NCBI RefSeq assembly: GCF_937863835.1
Contig: NZ_CALMHT010000074.1
Span: forward strand, 80,207 to 144,206
Reading direction: 5' to 3'
Source of the DNA: an uncultured Prevotella sp.
Lineage (GTDB): Bacteria; Bacteroidota; Bacteroidia; Bacteroidales; Bacteroidaceae
DNA length: 64,000 nucleotides
A program made the position numbers and the translations under genes. Shown piece by piece: positions 34,672 to 42,736 of the stretch. How positions within the stretch are numbered: the first letter of the stretch is position 1; every line of letters starts with the position of its first letter. The notes beneath the pieces are model-generated. The model saw only the letters and a program-made list of their open reading frames with translations, ran no database searches and was not told the DNA's origin.

Positions 34672-34679
34672 TAATTTTG
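34672..34679 (+). promoter_or_regulatory. Promoter -7 element TAATTTTG of the hpt operon
   Basis: TAATTTTG fits TAnnTTTG and lies 24 bases before the ATG at 34704. It overlaps the alternative TTG start at 34677, which can therefore be discarded. Confidence 0.6.
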
Positions 34680-34703
34680 TGGCAAAATTTCCAAAATAAA
34701 ATA

Positions 34704-35243
34704 ATGAGCATAGTAAAAATCAAAAACAAAACTTTTGAAACTTCTATACCTGAAGCTGATATTCAAAGGCGTGTTAAAGAGGTCGCTGAACAGATAAGTA
34801 AAGACATGGAAGGTCAGAATCCTTTACTGCTTGCCGTTCTTAATGGAGCGTTTGTATTTGCTGCAGATCTTATGCGAGATATAACCATACCATGTGAAAT
34901 CTCTTTTGTCAAGTTAGCATCCTATCAAGGTACCACATCAACAGGAAAAATCAAGGAGGTGATAGGACTTAACGAAGATTTGTCCAACAGAACAGTGGTT
35001 ATAGTTGAGGATATTGTAGAGTCGGGTAAAACCATGCAGAGAATGATAGAAACTCTTGGCACGCGTAACCCGAAATCAGTTCATATATGTGCTCTTTTAG
35101 TCAAACCGAACAGTTTGGAAGTTCCACTTAACATAGAGTATTCTGCTTTCCGTATCCCGGATGATTTTATTATTGGATACGGTTTGGACTATGATCAAGA
35201 AGGCAGACAATATAGAGATATATATACGTTAAAGGAGAAATAA
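34704..35243 (+). CDS. hpt: Hypoxanthine-guanine phosphoribosyltransferase
   Basis: 179 residues from the ATG at 34704. Purine salvage: hypoxanthine or guanine plus PRPP to IMP or GMP. Seen: LLAVLNGAFVFAADLMRDI, SYQGTTSTGKIKEV, the PRPP loop VVIVEDIVESGKTM, and DDFIIGYGLDYDQEGRQYRD. First gene of a run hpt-adk-obgE-pgeF-M23 with gaps of 18, 4, -8 and 23 bases. Confidence 0.93.
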   Translation: MSIVKIKNKTFETSIPEADIQRRVKEVAEQISKDMEGQNPLLLAVLNGAFVFAADLMRDITIPCEISFVKLASYQGTTSTGKIKEVIGLNEDLSNRTVVIVEDIVESGKTMQRMIETLGTRNPKSVHICALLVKPNSLEVPLNIEYSAFRIPDDFIIGYGLDYDQEGRQYRDIYTLKEK

Positions 35244-35261
35244 TCAAATATATAAAATAAG

Positions 35262-35834
35262 ATGAAGAATATTGTAATTTTTGGTGCCCCAGGTTCAGGT
35301 AAGGGTACTCAGAGTGATTTGATGATTGAAAAGTACGGTTTTAACCATATCTCAACTGGCGACGTACTTCGTAATGAGATCAAGAACGGGACAGAACTTG
35401 GTAAGACTGCTAAGGGATTTATCGATAATGGTCAGTTGATTCCGGATGAATTGATGGTTAATATACTTGCCAGTGTTTATGATAGTTTTGGAAAAGAACA
35501 TAAAGGTGTTATCTTTGATGGTTTCCCACGTACGATACCGCAGGCTGAGGCTTTGAAAAAGATGCTCAACGAAAGAGGACATAAGATTGCTGCCATGATA
35601 GAACTGGATGTTCCGGAAGAAGAACTGATGACACGTCTTATTAAACGAGGACAAGAATGTGGTCGTTCTGACGACAATGCTGAAACAATAAAGAAACGTC
35701 TTGATGTTTATCATAACCAGACATCCCCATTGATAGACTGGTATGAAAAAGAAGGTGTGCACAATCATATTAACGGTCTTGGTGAACTCGATCGTATATT
35801 CGGTGACATCTGTAAAGTAATAGATAATATTTAA
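35262..35834 (+). CDS. adk: Adenylate kinase
   Basis: 190 residues, ATP + AMP to 2 ADP. P-loop [11 protein letters not shown] at the start, AMP-binding [23 protein letters not shown], and [16 protein letters not shown] in place of a long LID. The short LID without zinc cysteines is the form usual in Bacteroidota; the E. coli enzyme has 214 residues. Second gene of its operon, 4 bases before obgE. Confidence 0.95.
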   Translation: MKNIVIFGAPGSGKGTQSDLMIEKYGFNHISTGDVLRNEIKNGTELGKTAKGFIDNGQLIPDELMVNILASVYDSFGKEHKGVIFDGFPRTIPQAEALKKMLNERGHKIAAMIELDVPEEELMTRLIKRGQECGRSDDNAETIKKRLDVYHNQTSPLIDWYEKEGVHNHINGLGELDRIFGDICKVIDNI

Positions 35835-35838
35835 TAAT

Positions 35839-37002
35839 ATGCCGGAATCCAACTTCGTAGACTACGTTAAGATTTATTGCCGCTCTGGTAAGGGTGGAAA
35901 AGGCTCTATGCACTTACGCCACGTAAAATACCAGCCAAACGGTGGTCCCGACGGCGGTGACGGAGGACATGGAGGAAGTGTATATCTGCGTGGTAACCAT
36001 AATTATTGGACACTGCTTCATCTCAAATATGAACGTCACGTTTTTGCCGAGCATGGAGGAAACGGAGGCCGTGACAAGTGTCATGGTACAGACGGACATG
36101 ATCAGTATATCGATGTACCTTGCGGAACAGTCGTATATGACGCAGAAACGGGTAAGTATGTATGTGATGTGACTTACGACGGACAGACAGTATTGCTGCT
36201 AAAAGGCGGTAGGGGTGGATTGGGTAATTTCCAGTTCCGCACCGCTACCAATCAAGCTCCTAGGTTTGCACAACCAGGTGAACCGATGCAGGAGATGACG
36301 ATTATTCTTGAATTGAAGTTGTTGGCTGATGTAGGTTTGGTTGGCTTCCCCAATGCAGGTAAGAGTACATTGCTTTCCGCTTTGTCGAGTGCTCGTCCAA
36401 AGATTGCAAATTATCCGTTCACTACATTGGAACCGTCCCTTGGTATAGTCGGTTATCATGATAAGCAGTCGTTTGTTATGGCTGATATACCGGGAATAAT
36501 CGAAGGGGCGAGCGAAGGTAAGGGATTAGGACTTAGGTTTCTGCGTCATATCGAGCGCAACTCTTTGCTCCTGTTTATGGTCCCTGGAGATACAGATGAT
36601 ATAAAACATGAATATGAAGTTCTGCTTAATGAATTGCAGAATTTTAATCCAGATATGCTCGACAAACATCGTGTGTTGGCAGTTACTAAATGTGATTTGC
36701 TCGACGATGAACTGATGGATATGCTAAAAGAATCCTTACCGGAGGATGTAAAGGTGGTTTTCATTTCATCTGTCACAGGCTTCGGACTAGATAAGTTGAA
36801 AGATGTTCTTTGGAGTGAGCTCAACAGTGAAAGCAATAAACTTCAGGAAATAACATCCGAAGACACCCTCGTCCATCGTGATAAGGATATGGGCAGATTA
36901 TCAGAAGAGTTGCATATTGAAGGCGAGGACATAGAACTTGTAGACGACGAAGATATAGAAGATCTGGATGATTTCGAATATGAGGATATGAAGGATGAAT
37001 AA
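35839..37002 (+). CDS. obgE: Obg GTPase involved in ribosome assembly
   Basis: 387 residues. Glycine-rich Obg fold about 1-160 ([44 protein letters not shown]), then the GTPase (G1 GFPNAGKST, switch [13 protein letters not shown]3 [12 protein letters not shown], NKxD-type VTKCDLL). The C-terminal 50 residues are strongly acidic ([20 protein letters not shown]), replacing the usual OCT domain. Binds the 50S subunit and links growth to guanine nucleotides. The stop overlaps the next ATG by 8 bases. Confidence 0.95.
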   Translation: MPESNFVDYVKIYCRSGKGGKGSMHLRHVKYQPNGGPDGGDGGHGGSVYLRGNHNYWTLLHLKYERHVFAEHGGNGGRDKCHGTDGHDQYIDVPCGTVVYDAETGKYVCDVTYDGQTVLLLKGGRGGLGNFQFRTATNQAPRFAQPGEPMQEMTIILELKLLADVGLVGFPNAGKSTLLSALSSARPKIANYPFTTLEPSLGIVGYHDKQSFVMADIPGIIEGASEGKGLGLRFLRHIERNSLLLFMVPGDTDDIKHEYEVLLNELQNFNPDMLDKHRVLAVTKCDLLDDELMDMLKESLPEDVKVVFISSVTGFGLDKLKDVLWSELNSESNKLQEITSEDTLVHRDKDMGRLSEELHIEGEDIELVDDEDIEDLDDFEYEDMKDE

Positions 37003-37774
37003 GCCTGTTCTGAAATACTACGAAATGTCTCCCTGTGTCACAGCTTTCAGTAGTACACGCAAAGGGGGCTGCAGTATCGGAAATTATGGTGAGTTCAATG
37101 TAAACAGATATTGTGGTGATGATGAATCCTGTATCAGGGCAAACAGAGAAGCGCTCTGTGCGGAATTAGGCATAGATGATGAACATTTGATCATGCCGCA
37201 TCAGAACCACGGGATAGAAATAAGACAGATCACACCTGATTTTTTCAAACTGCCCTCTACTATAAGGTGTCAGATATTGGAAAATGTGGATGGCGTGATT
37301 ACGGATATGAGTGGTGTATGTGTCGGCGTTTCTACAGCCGACTGTATACCCATACTGCTCTTTGACAAAGAACATCATGCTTGTGCCGCGGTCCATGCAG
37401 GATGGCGCGGAACAGTAAAGAGAATAATACAATATGCTATTGCAGTCATGCAAGCGACATATAATACCCGACCGGAATCACTGCAGGCATGCATTGGCCC
37501 GGGCATATCACTAGAGGCTTTTGAAGTAGGCGACGAAGTATGGCAACAGTTCAGTGATGCCGGATTTGATATGAATACGATAAGCCGTAGATATGAAAAG
37601 TGGCATATAGATCTGTGGGAGTGTAACCGCAGACAGTTGACAGATGTGGGTGTGAACCCCCATGACATACAAATTGCAGATATCTGCACTTACTCTCGTG
37701 CTGATGAGTTTTTCTCTGCCAGAAAATTGACTGTCAATTCAGGCAGAATACTCACAGGAATTTTAATAAAGTAA
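36995..37774 (+). CDS. pgeF: PgeF, laccase-domain peptidoglycan editing factor
   Basis: 259 residues. Zinc ligands of the YfiH/PgeF fold are visible: His in [10 protein letters not shown], Cys in [12 protein letters not shown], His in [27 protein letters not shown] is also typical. In E. coli the enzyme removes mis-incorporated L-serine-containing precursors from the peptidoglycan pathway; older annotations call it polyphenol oxidase. Overlap with obgE indicates translational coupling, and the next gene is a peptidoglycan hydrolase homologue. Confidence 0.92.
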   Translation: MNKPVLKYYEMSPCVTAFSSTRKGGCSIGNYGEFNVNRYCGDDESCIRANREALCAELGIDDEHLIMPHQNHGIEIRQITPDFFKLPSTIRCQILENVDGVITDMSGVCVGVSTADCIPILLFDKEHHACAAVHAGWRGTVKRIIQYAIAVMQATYNTRPESLQACIGPGISLEAFEVGDEVWQQFSDAGFDMNTISRRYEKWHIDLWECNRRQLTDVGVNPHDIQIADICTYSRADEFFSARKLTVNSGRILTGILIK

Positions 37775-37797
37775 TATAAACTAAACCTTTTGACCTG

Positions 37798-38967
37798 ATG
37801 ATTTTTAAATTAAGACATCTAATCTTGTCTTCGGCTTTCATTGTGACAATGACTGTCGGAGCTAATGAGAATTTTTCTCAACTAGAACAACAACAAATCA
37901 GTATTGCAACCCCGGGGTTGTTTGGACGTTCAAATGCATTCAGTATCGATTTTGATATGTTTAGTGCTTCTGAATGGAGTTTCCCTTTACCTATCGGTAA
38001 AGCGAAAGTATCAGATGATTATAAGATCATGATTACTTCCAGAAAAGGAGATAACGTTAAATCGATGTTCGATGGCGTTGTTCGTTTGTCACGTAACAAT
38101 CCTTCCTATGGTAATGTTATTGTAGTACGCCATAAGAACGGATTGGAGACCGTCTATGGTCACAATGCGCAAAACATGGTGAAAGTCGGTGACAGAGTCA
38201 AGGCCGGTCAGACGATTGCCATTATTGGTACGGAAGGCAGAAAGTCGTTCTGCCAATTTGAAATGATGATTGACGGTCGTCGCATCAACCCGGAAATTAT
38301 CATGAATGTAAATGCGCACCAGTTGAGACGCCAGACAATCCTGTGCGAGAAGTCTAATTCTAGCATCAATGTAAGTGTCATTCATTCCGAACCTGGGAGA
38401 AATACAGATATGGCTGATGAAACAAACAAAAAATCTGGTGTAAAATCTGACGCTTTTAATGGGAAAAGTGAGTTTTCTATTAATCTTGCGAATCTAAATC
38501 CCGGAGAATGGTGCTACCCTTTACCAGGAAGTCATGTTATAAGTCCTTATGGTGGTGGAAGACATCATGCAGGCGTTGATATTAAGACACGCCCTAATGA
38601 TAAGATTCTTGCTGCTTTTGATGGTGTGGTAACCAGATCCGGACCTTATTTCGGTTATGGCAATTGTGTCGTAATACGTCACGCCAACGGTTTGGAAACT
38701 TTATACAGTCATAATTCACGCAATCTGGTTAAAGTAGGTGATAAGGTAAAGGCTGGTGATCCTATCGGTTTAACAGGCCGAACAGGACGCGCCACTACCG
38801 AACATTGCCATTTTGAATGCAGAGTGAACGGTCATACATTTGATCCGGCCTTAATTTTTGATCATTTGAACAAGTCTGTCAGAATGGATATGGTAACATT
38901 TACCAAACGTTCCAACGGTTCGGTCTCTATCAGGTCGCAACATAACTATATGGCTAAGAGCAATTAA
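37798..38967 (+). CDS. Tandem M23 (LytM) protein: one degenerate and one intact peptidase domain
   Basis: 389 residues, signal peptide to about residue 21 (MTVGANE). Domain 1, about 60-170, has the M23 fold but not its zinc ligands: the HxGxD position reads SRKGD and the HxH position reads FCQFE. Domain 2, about 235-370, keeps both (HAGVD and HCHFE, plus LYSH). The two are clearly homologous (GLETVYGHNAQNMVKVGD versus GLETLYSHNSRNLVKVGD). So domain 1 is probably a binding or regulatory copy and domain 2 the endopeptidase cutting peptidoglycan cross-bridges. Last gene of the hpt operon. Confidence 0.9.
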   Translation: MIFKLRHLILSSAFIVTMTVGANENFSQLEQQQISIATPGLFGRSNAFSIDFDMFSASEWSFPLPIGKAKVSDDYKIMITSRKGDNVKSMFDGVVRLSRNNPSYGNVIVVRHKNGLETVYGHNAQNMVKVGDRVKAGQTIAIIGTEGRKSFCQFEMMIDGRRINPEIIMNVNAHQLRRQTILCEKSNSSINVSVIHSEPGRNTDMADETNKKSGVKSDAFNGKSEFSINLANLNPGEWCYPLPGSHVISPYGGGRHHAGVDIKTRPNDKILAAFDGVVTRSGPYFGYGNCVVIRHANGLETLYSHNSRNLVKVGDKVKAGDPIGLTGRTGRATTEHCHFECRVNGHTFDPALIFDHLNKSVRMDMVTFTKRSNGSVSIRSQHNYMAKSN

Positions 38968-38983
38968 TAATAGTAGAAAAAAC

Positions 38984-39020
38984 AAAAGGCTGCAGATCAT
39001 ATATTGAAATGCAGCCTTTT
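38984..39020 (+). terminator. Bidirectional terminator
   Basis: AAAAGGCTGCA (38984-38994) and TGCAGCCTTTT (39010-39020) are exact inverted repeats; T or A runs flank both arms. It ends the hpt operon on the plus strand and the small basic protein gene on the minus strand. Confidence 0.85.
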
Positions 39021-39026
39021 ATTATG

Positions 39027-39224
39027 TTATTTATGACGGTTCGCCCGTTGTTCGCGGTATTTTGCCTTTTGTTTTGCAGAACCACTTCCATGTGCTCCCG
39101 TGATGTATTTTTTCTTTTTTGCCTTCGTCTTCACTTTATTAGGATCAGATGATTCTTGTCTTGCTTTGCTGAATACGACACCGCCTCCAGCAATTATTTC
39201 ATCTATATCGTCACCTTTGCTCAT
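39027..39224 (-). CDS. Small basic protein of unknown function
   Basis: 65 residues. After a short acidic/hydrophobic start (DDIDEIIAGGGVVFSKARQE) the remainder is lysine- and arginine-rich (KVKTKAKKKKYITGAHGSGS, then AKYREQRANRHK), like a nucleic-acid- or ribosome-associated peptide. It lies 19 bases after the AICAR transformylase gene in the same direction and ends at a proper terminator, which supports it being real. I do not recognise the family. Confidence 0.6.
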   Translation of the reverse strand: MSKGDDIDEIIAGGGVVFSKARQESSDPNKVKTKAKKKKYITGAHGSGSAKQKAKYREQRANRHK

Positions 39225-39243
39225 TTGCTGATTCCCTTTATGA

Positions 39244-40425
39244 TTAATGATGGAACAGACGAACGCCAGTAAATGCCATTGTTATGCCGTATTTGTCGCA
39301 TGTGTCAATAACATTGTCGTCACGTACGGAACCACCTGCCTGTGCGATAAATTCCACACCGCTCTTGTGTGCTCTCTCTATATTGTCGCCGAATGGGAAG
39401 AAAGCGTCACTACCCAGTGCTACTTTCGTGTTTTTTGCTATCCATGCTTTCTTCTCTTCCATTGTGAGAACTTCAGGCTTCTCTGTAAAGAAGTTCTGCC
39501 ATATACCGTCTGCCAGTACGTCATCGTGGTCTTCACTGATATATACATCGATTGTATTATCTCTGTCTGCACGACGTATCTTTTCTATCCATGGCAAGTT
39601 CATCACTTTAGGATGCTGGCGTAACCACCAGATGTCAGCTTTGTTTCCTGCCAGACGTGTACAGTGTATACGACTCTGTTGTCCTGCACCGATACCGATA
39701 GCTTGTCCATCCTTTACATAACATACAGAATTACTCTGTGTATACTTCAGTGTGATAAGACTGATGATCAGGTCACGTTTTGCATCGTCAGTGAATGTCT
39801 TGTTCTTGGTAGGAATATTCTCGAACAATTTCGGATCATCTAGTTTCACTTCGTTTCGACCTTGCTCGAAAGTCACGCCGAAAACCTGTTTGTGCTCTAC
39901 TGGAGCAGGTACATAGTTGGGGTCAATCTTGATAACATTGTAAGTACCTTTGCGCTTATCCTTCAAAATCTCGATAGCTTCAGGCGAATAGTCGGGAGCA
40001 ATCACGCCGTCGCTCACTTCGCGTTTAATCAATGTGGCTGTGGCGGCATCACATGTGTCGCTGAGGGCGATAAAGTCACCGTAACTACTCATTCTGTCTG
40101 CGCCGCGTGCTCGCGCATAAGCAGATGCCAGAGGAGTCAACGGAAGTTTTACGTCGTCTACAAAGTAAATTTTCTTAAGAGTGTCGCTTAAAGGCAGTCC
40201 CACTGCAGCTCCGGCAGGAGATACATGTTTGAAACTTGCTGCTGCAGGTAATCCCGTTGCTGCTTTCAGTTCTTTTACTAATTGCCATGAATTCAAAGCA
40301 TCCATGAAATTAATATAACCGGGACGACCGTTAATCACTTCGATAGGTAACTCGCCTTCAGTCATAAATATTCTTGAAGGTTTCTGATTCGGATTGCATC
40401 CGTACTTAAGTGCTAATTCTTTCAT
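39244..40425 (-). CDS. purH: Stand-alone AICAR formyltransferase (C-terminal half of PurH)
   Basis: 393 residues from the ATG at 40425. Converts AICAR with 10-formyl-THF to FAICAR, the penultimate step of IMP synthesis. Seen: KYGCNPNQKPSRIF, FKHVSPAGAAVGLPL, ARARGADRMSSYGDFIALSD, the active-site-rich QSNSVCYVKDGQAIGIG, SRIHCTRLAG, ALGSDAFFPFGDNIERA. The N-terminal IMP cyclohydrolase domain of bifunctional PurH is missing here and is encoded separately at 53659. The longer frame from the TTG at 40458 is rejected, as it overlaps the promoter. Confidence 0.92.
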   Translation of the reverse strand: MKELALKYGCNPNQKPSRIFMTEGELPIEVINGRPGYINFMDALNSWQLVKELKAATGLPAAASFKHVSPAGAAVGLPLSDTLKKIYFVDDVKLPLTPLASAYARARGADRMSSYGDFIALSDTCDAATATLIKREVSDGVIAPDYSPEAIEILKDKRKGTYNVIKIDPNYVPAPVEHKQVFGVTFEQGRNEVKLDDPKLFENIPTKNKTFTDDAKRDLIISLITLKYTQSNSVCYVKDGQAIGIGAGQQSRIHCTRLAGNKADIWWLRQHPKVMNLPWIEKIRRADRDNTIDVYISEDHDDVLADGIWQNFFTEKPEVLTMEEKKAWIAKNTKVALGSDAFFPFGDNIERAHKSGVEFIAQAGGSVRDDNVIDTCDKYGITMAFTGVRLFHH

Positions 40426-40455
40426 TATAATGAAGTCTAATATTCTTTTCGGATG

Positions 40456-40463
40456 CAAAATTA
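40456..40463 (-). promoter_or_regulatory. Minus-strand -7 element TAATTTTG for the AICAR transformylase gene
   Basis: CAAAATTA on the plus strand, 31 bases before the ATG at 40425. It overlaps the first codons of the longest open frame, fixing the start at 40425. Confidence 0.6.
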
Positions 40464-40516
40464 CTATTTTTTTTTAGTTTTTACGTGATTGATGACATCC
40501 TTTTATAATATTTTTC

Positions 40517-40524
40517 TAATTTTG
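40517..40524 (+). promoter_or_regulatory. Promoter -7 element TAATTTTG for the small gene at 40537
   Basis: TAATTTTG fits TAnnTTTG. Only 12 bases separate it from the ATG at 40537 and 18 from the ATG at 40543, so the leader is very short. It is divergent from the AICAR transformylase promoter. Confidence 0.55.
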
Positions 40525-40536
40525 CAGTCAAAATTT

Positions 40537-40839
40537 ATGTGTATGGACAGAAAGCATTGGGCATTTAGACAATTATTGAATTCTGTAGAGTCAAAAATCA
40601 ACAAGGAGGATATTAATCCCAAGTTGTTGAAAAAGTTGTGGAAGGGTATTTCGGAAATGGAAAAACCTAACAATGAAATACTTGACAAACTTTCACTTTT
40701 TGTCGGTTTTCAGGATTGGGACAGTTTCAAGGAAACTCTTTATGGAGATACCGATGCCCAGGTAAATTATGAAGGGGATGAGAATGCGCCTACAGAGTCA
40801 ACAGATAAGACCATCAAATCCTCAAAAGGTAAAAAATAA
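40537..40839 (+). CDS. Small Bacteroidota protein of unknown function
   Basis: 100 residues from ATG 40537 (98 from ATG 40543); the longer frame from 40489 starts upstream of the promoter. No signal peptide. Residues about 10-65 contain the spaced pattern I-N-x-LLKKLW, LDKLSLFVGF, DWDSFKETL, which resembles a short helical DNA-binding-like module seen at the start of many Bacteroidota regulators; that likeness is from memory. The last 30 residues are low-complexity and end in KSSKGKK. The stop codon lies at the base of a strong terminator hairpin. Confidence 0.65.
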   Translation: MCMDRKHWAFRQLLNSVESKINKEDINPKLLKKLWKGISEMEKPNNEILDKLSLFVGFQDWDSFKETLYGDTDAQVNYEGDENAPTESTDKTIKSSKGKK

Positions 40840-40876
40840 AAAGAGATTCCAATGATATAAAAGGAATCTCTTTTTA
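40837..40876 (+). terminator. Bidirectional terminator between the small gene and rplS
   Basis: AAAAAGAGATTCC (40838-40850) and GGAATCTCTTTTT (40863-40875): 13-bp perfect stem, 12-nt loop. The 5' arm begins inside the stop codon of the plus-strand gene; rplS ends 24 bases beyond on the other strand. Confidence 0.87.
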
Positions 40877-40899
40877 TTTGCTTAAAACTTAATTTGATA

Positions 40900-41259
40900 T
40901 TAAGCCTCAGTAATCTGTTTCTTCTCTTGGATACGGGCTTTTTTACCTGTAAGTTTGCGGAGATAATACAATTTAGCTCTGCGAACCTTACCATGCTTGT
41001 TCACTTCAATACTGTCGATGCTCGGTGATTCGATAGGGAAGATACGCTCTACACCTATAGTACCTGACATTTTACGTACTGTGAAACGTTTTTTGTCTCC
41101 GTGACCGCTGATTTTGATAACAACACCGCGGTAGAGCTGAATACGCTCCTTTGTACCCTCGATAATTTTGTAAGCGACTGTAATAGTATCACCACTTTTG
41201 AATGTAGGGAACTGTTTGCCGGTTGCAAATGCTTCTTCAGCAACTTTAATTAAATCCAT
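40900..41259 (-). CDS. rplS: 50S ribosomal protein L19
   Basis: 119 residues. L19 features: [69 protein letters not shown]. It sits at the interface of the two ribosomal subunits. Alone here, not with rpsP-rimM-trmD as in Proteobacteria. A full promoter precedes it, with a leader of about 80 nt in which I see no clear regulatory structure. Confidence 0.97.
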   Translation of the reverse strand: MDLIKVAEEAFATGKQFPTFKSGDTITVAYKIIEGTKERIQLYRGVVIKISGHGDKKRFTVRKMSGTIGVERIFPIESPSIDSIEVNKHGKVRRAKLYYLRKLTGKKARIQEKKQITEA

Positions 41260-41346
41260 TCTTTTTTATAATTAAATTTGTTTATCGTTCCAACGCAACA
41301 TAACAGGTAACTCTTATCCTGCCAGCGATTACGCCGAAAAGCGGTG

Positions 41347-41378
41347 CAAAGGTACGAATTTTTGGTTTTATCTGCAAA
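41347..41378 (-). promoter_or_regulatory. Full minus-strand promoter of rplS
   Basis: On the minus strand: TTTG (41378-41375), 20 bases, TACCTTTG (41354-41347). Both elements match consensus. Confidence 0.7.
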
Positions 41379-41422
41379 TATTCATGGCCTTTTTTGAATA
41401 TTTCTTGTTCTGATGTCTTCTT

Positions 41423-42169
41423 TTATTCAAAATAGAACGACAATACAATCATTTTCGACCTGGCTTGATTCACGGAAGTTGTGTATGCGAACATATTTTT
41501 ATCCTTTAGGTCGTTTATATGATTCTGGTCTAAGGAATTAACCAGACTGTAGCAGAATTTCAATTCAGGACGTAGTTTGAAAAATGGCAGATAGAAGTCG
41601 CATCCGAGTCCAATTTCAAGGAAGCAATCATATCTTTTCAGTTTGATATAGTCACTTTCCTTGCTTGATATGTTCAGCATTGGATTTAGTCCTACCATCA
41701 TATAAGGTCTATAGTTGTTGAATCTTTGTGCGCTGTATATCAGGTCCATTGTTGATGCTATGTATACCGATTTCAGATCTTGATGTTCTTCTGTCGGTTT
41801 ACCGTCTGTACCCAGATCTGTATAGTTATGAAAAGTGAGGTGCCTATTGCCAAAATACATTGTCGGCGCTATTCTGAATGCAAGATATGTATTTATTCTT
41901 GCTTCAGCCAGTACTCCTACTGTAAAGCCTGGGTCCCATCTGTCTTGGTCGCAAGTAATTGTTTTGGTGCTTGTCGTTCCATCGTCGTTTGTGATTGTTT
42001 GTTGTCCAACATTCCTGAATTCCAAATCTTGTAGATTTGTACCCACTACCACGCCGAAATGAAAAGGTCTTAAGTCAGTATAGGGTCGGTTTTCTACTAT
42101 TCTTTCCTGTGAATTGATATTTAGAGAGAATAGTATGATTATATATAAGTATATGATTTTTTCTTTCAT
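41423..42169 (-). CDS. Outer membrane beta-barrel protein, PorT-like (type IX secretion)
   Basis: 248 residues, signal peptide to INSQE. The mature start RPFHFGVVVGTNLQDLEF and the closing strand MIVLSFYFE fit an eight-stranded barrel of the PorT/SprT family; AFRIAPTMYFGNRHLTF is a typical middle strand. PorT is needed for assembly of the type IX secretion system that carries proteins with conserved C-terminal tails across the outer membrane. The GH30 enzyme in this window carries such a tail. A generic porin-family barrel is the alternative. Confidence 0.65.
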   Translation of the reverse strand: MKEKIIYLYIIILFSLNINSQERIVENRPYTDLRPFHFGVVVGTNLQDLEFRNVGQQTITNDDGTTSTKTITCDQDRWDPGFTVGVLAEARINTYLAFRIAPTMYFGNRHLTFHNYTDLGTDGKPTEEHQDLKSVYIASTMDLIYSAQRFNNYRPYMMVGLNPMLNISSKESDYIKLKRYDCFLEIGLGCDFYLPFFKLRPELKFCYSLVNSLDQNHINDLKDKNMFAYTTSVNQARSKMIVLSFYFE

Positions 42170-42275
42170 TGGTTTAATAACGTAACCCCTTCTTTCTTAT
42201 TGTGTTTTGTAAAATCATAATATTTAAAATATTTAAAAAGATATACCTATTTGTAGGTATTTCGAATAAATAATG

Positions 42276-42283
42276 TAACTTTG
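42276..42283 (+). promoter_or_regulatory. Promoter -7 element TAACTTTG of the ferredoxin gene
   Basis: TAACTTTG fits TAnnTTTG, 54 bases before the ATG at 42338. TTTG at 42250-42253 is 22 bases upstream, slightly far. Confidence 0.6.
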
Positions 42284-42337
42284 CATCGTACATAAACTAG
42301 TACAAATCAATATTAATAATTAAAATATAATATTATT

Positions 42338-42505
42338 ATGGCTTACGTAATTGGTGATGATTGTATCGCTTGCGGTACATGTATCGATGAATGTCCATCA
42401 GGAGCTATTTCTGAAGGAGAAAAGTATTCAATTAATCCGGATATGTGCACAGAGTGTGGAACATGTGCAGATGTTTGTCCGTCAGAGGCAATCAGTCTTC
42501 CGTAA
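42338..42505 (+). CDS. 2[4Fe-4S] ferredoxin
   Basis: 55 residues read directly from the sequence. Two complete CxxCxxCxxxCP motifs: CIACGTCIDECP at residues 9-20 and CTECGTCADVCP at residues 37-48, with the pseudo-twofold repeat of clostridial-type ferredoxins. Low-potential electron carrier for enzymes such as pyruvate:ferredoxin oxidoreductase or hydrogenase in anaerobes. Own promoter and strong terminator, so a single-gene transcript. The small size and the complete motifs leave little doubt. Confidence 0.95.
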   Translation: MAYVIGDDCIACGTCIDECPSGAISEGEKYSINPDMCTECGTCADVCPSEAISLP

Positions 42506-42528
42506 TTAATTTGATTATTGAAAATATT

Positions 42529-42554
42529 GGGCGACTTCTGGTCGCCTTTTTTTT
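42529..42554 (+). terminator. Intrinsic terminator of the ferredoxin gene
   Basis: GGCGAC (42530-42535), loop TTCTG, GTCGCC (42541-42546), then eight T (42547-42554). Confidence 0.92.
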
Positions 42555-42559
42555 GCTCA

Positions 42560-42642
42560 GTGCGCGAGAAAATTTGCGCGCAAGGGAAATTTATTTCCCT
42601 TGAAGAATAAATAATTTCCCTTCAAGGAAAATTTTCCCGCAC
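42560..42642. repeat. Palindrome-rich intergenic element, 83 bp
   Basis: The outer ends pair (GTGCG at 42560-42564 with CGCAC at 42638-42642; AAAATT with AATTTT further in). Inside, CAAGGGAAA (42581-42589) and TTTCCCTTG (42594-42602) form a perfect 9-bp hairpin with a TTTA loop, GCGCG and CGCGC flank 42562-42581, and CCTTGAA (42599-42605) can pair with TTCAAGG (42621-42627). It lies between the terminators of two convergent transcripts, so it is not needed for either. Looks like a REP- or MITE-like mobile repeat or a structured RNA; copy number cannot be tested here. Confidence 0.5.
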
Positions 42643-42673
42643 GATGTGGACTTTTCGTTTTGCTATTTACAAA

Positions 42674-42714
42674 AGCAAAATAAGAGGAATAAATATTATT
42701 TATCCCTCTTACTT
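42674..42714 (-). terminator. Terminator of the Ton operon
   Basis: TAAGAGG (42681-42687) pairs with CCTCTTA (42705-42711), extended by the AATAAAT / ATTTAT inner stem. On the minus strand the hairpin runs into TTTTGCTTTTG. It follows the TPR gene stop at 42737. Confidence 0.7.
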
Positions 42715-42736
42715 TGTTGTTTGATTATGCTGTTTA

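Noticed and set aside
34677..34703. Start of hpt at the TTG 34677
   Set aside because: The TTG is part of the -7 element TAATTTTG; the conserved protein begins at the ATG at 34704.
42560..42642. CRISPR array or tandem repeat
   Set aside because: The repeats are inverted, not direct with even spacers, and there are no cas genes in the window.
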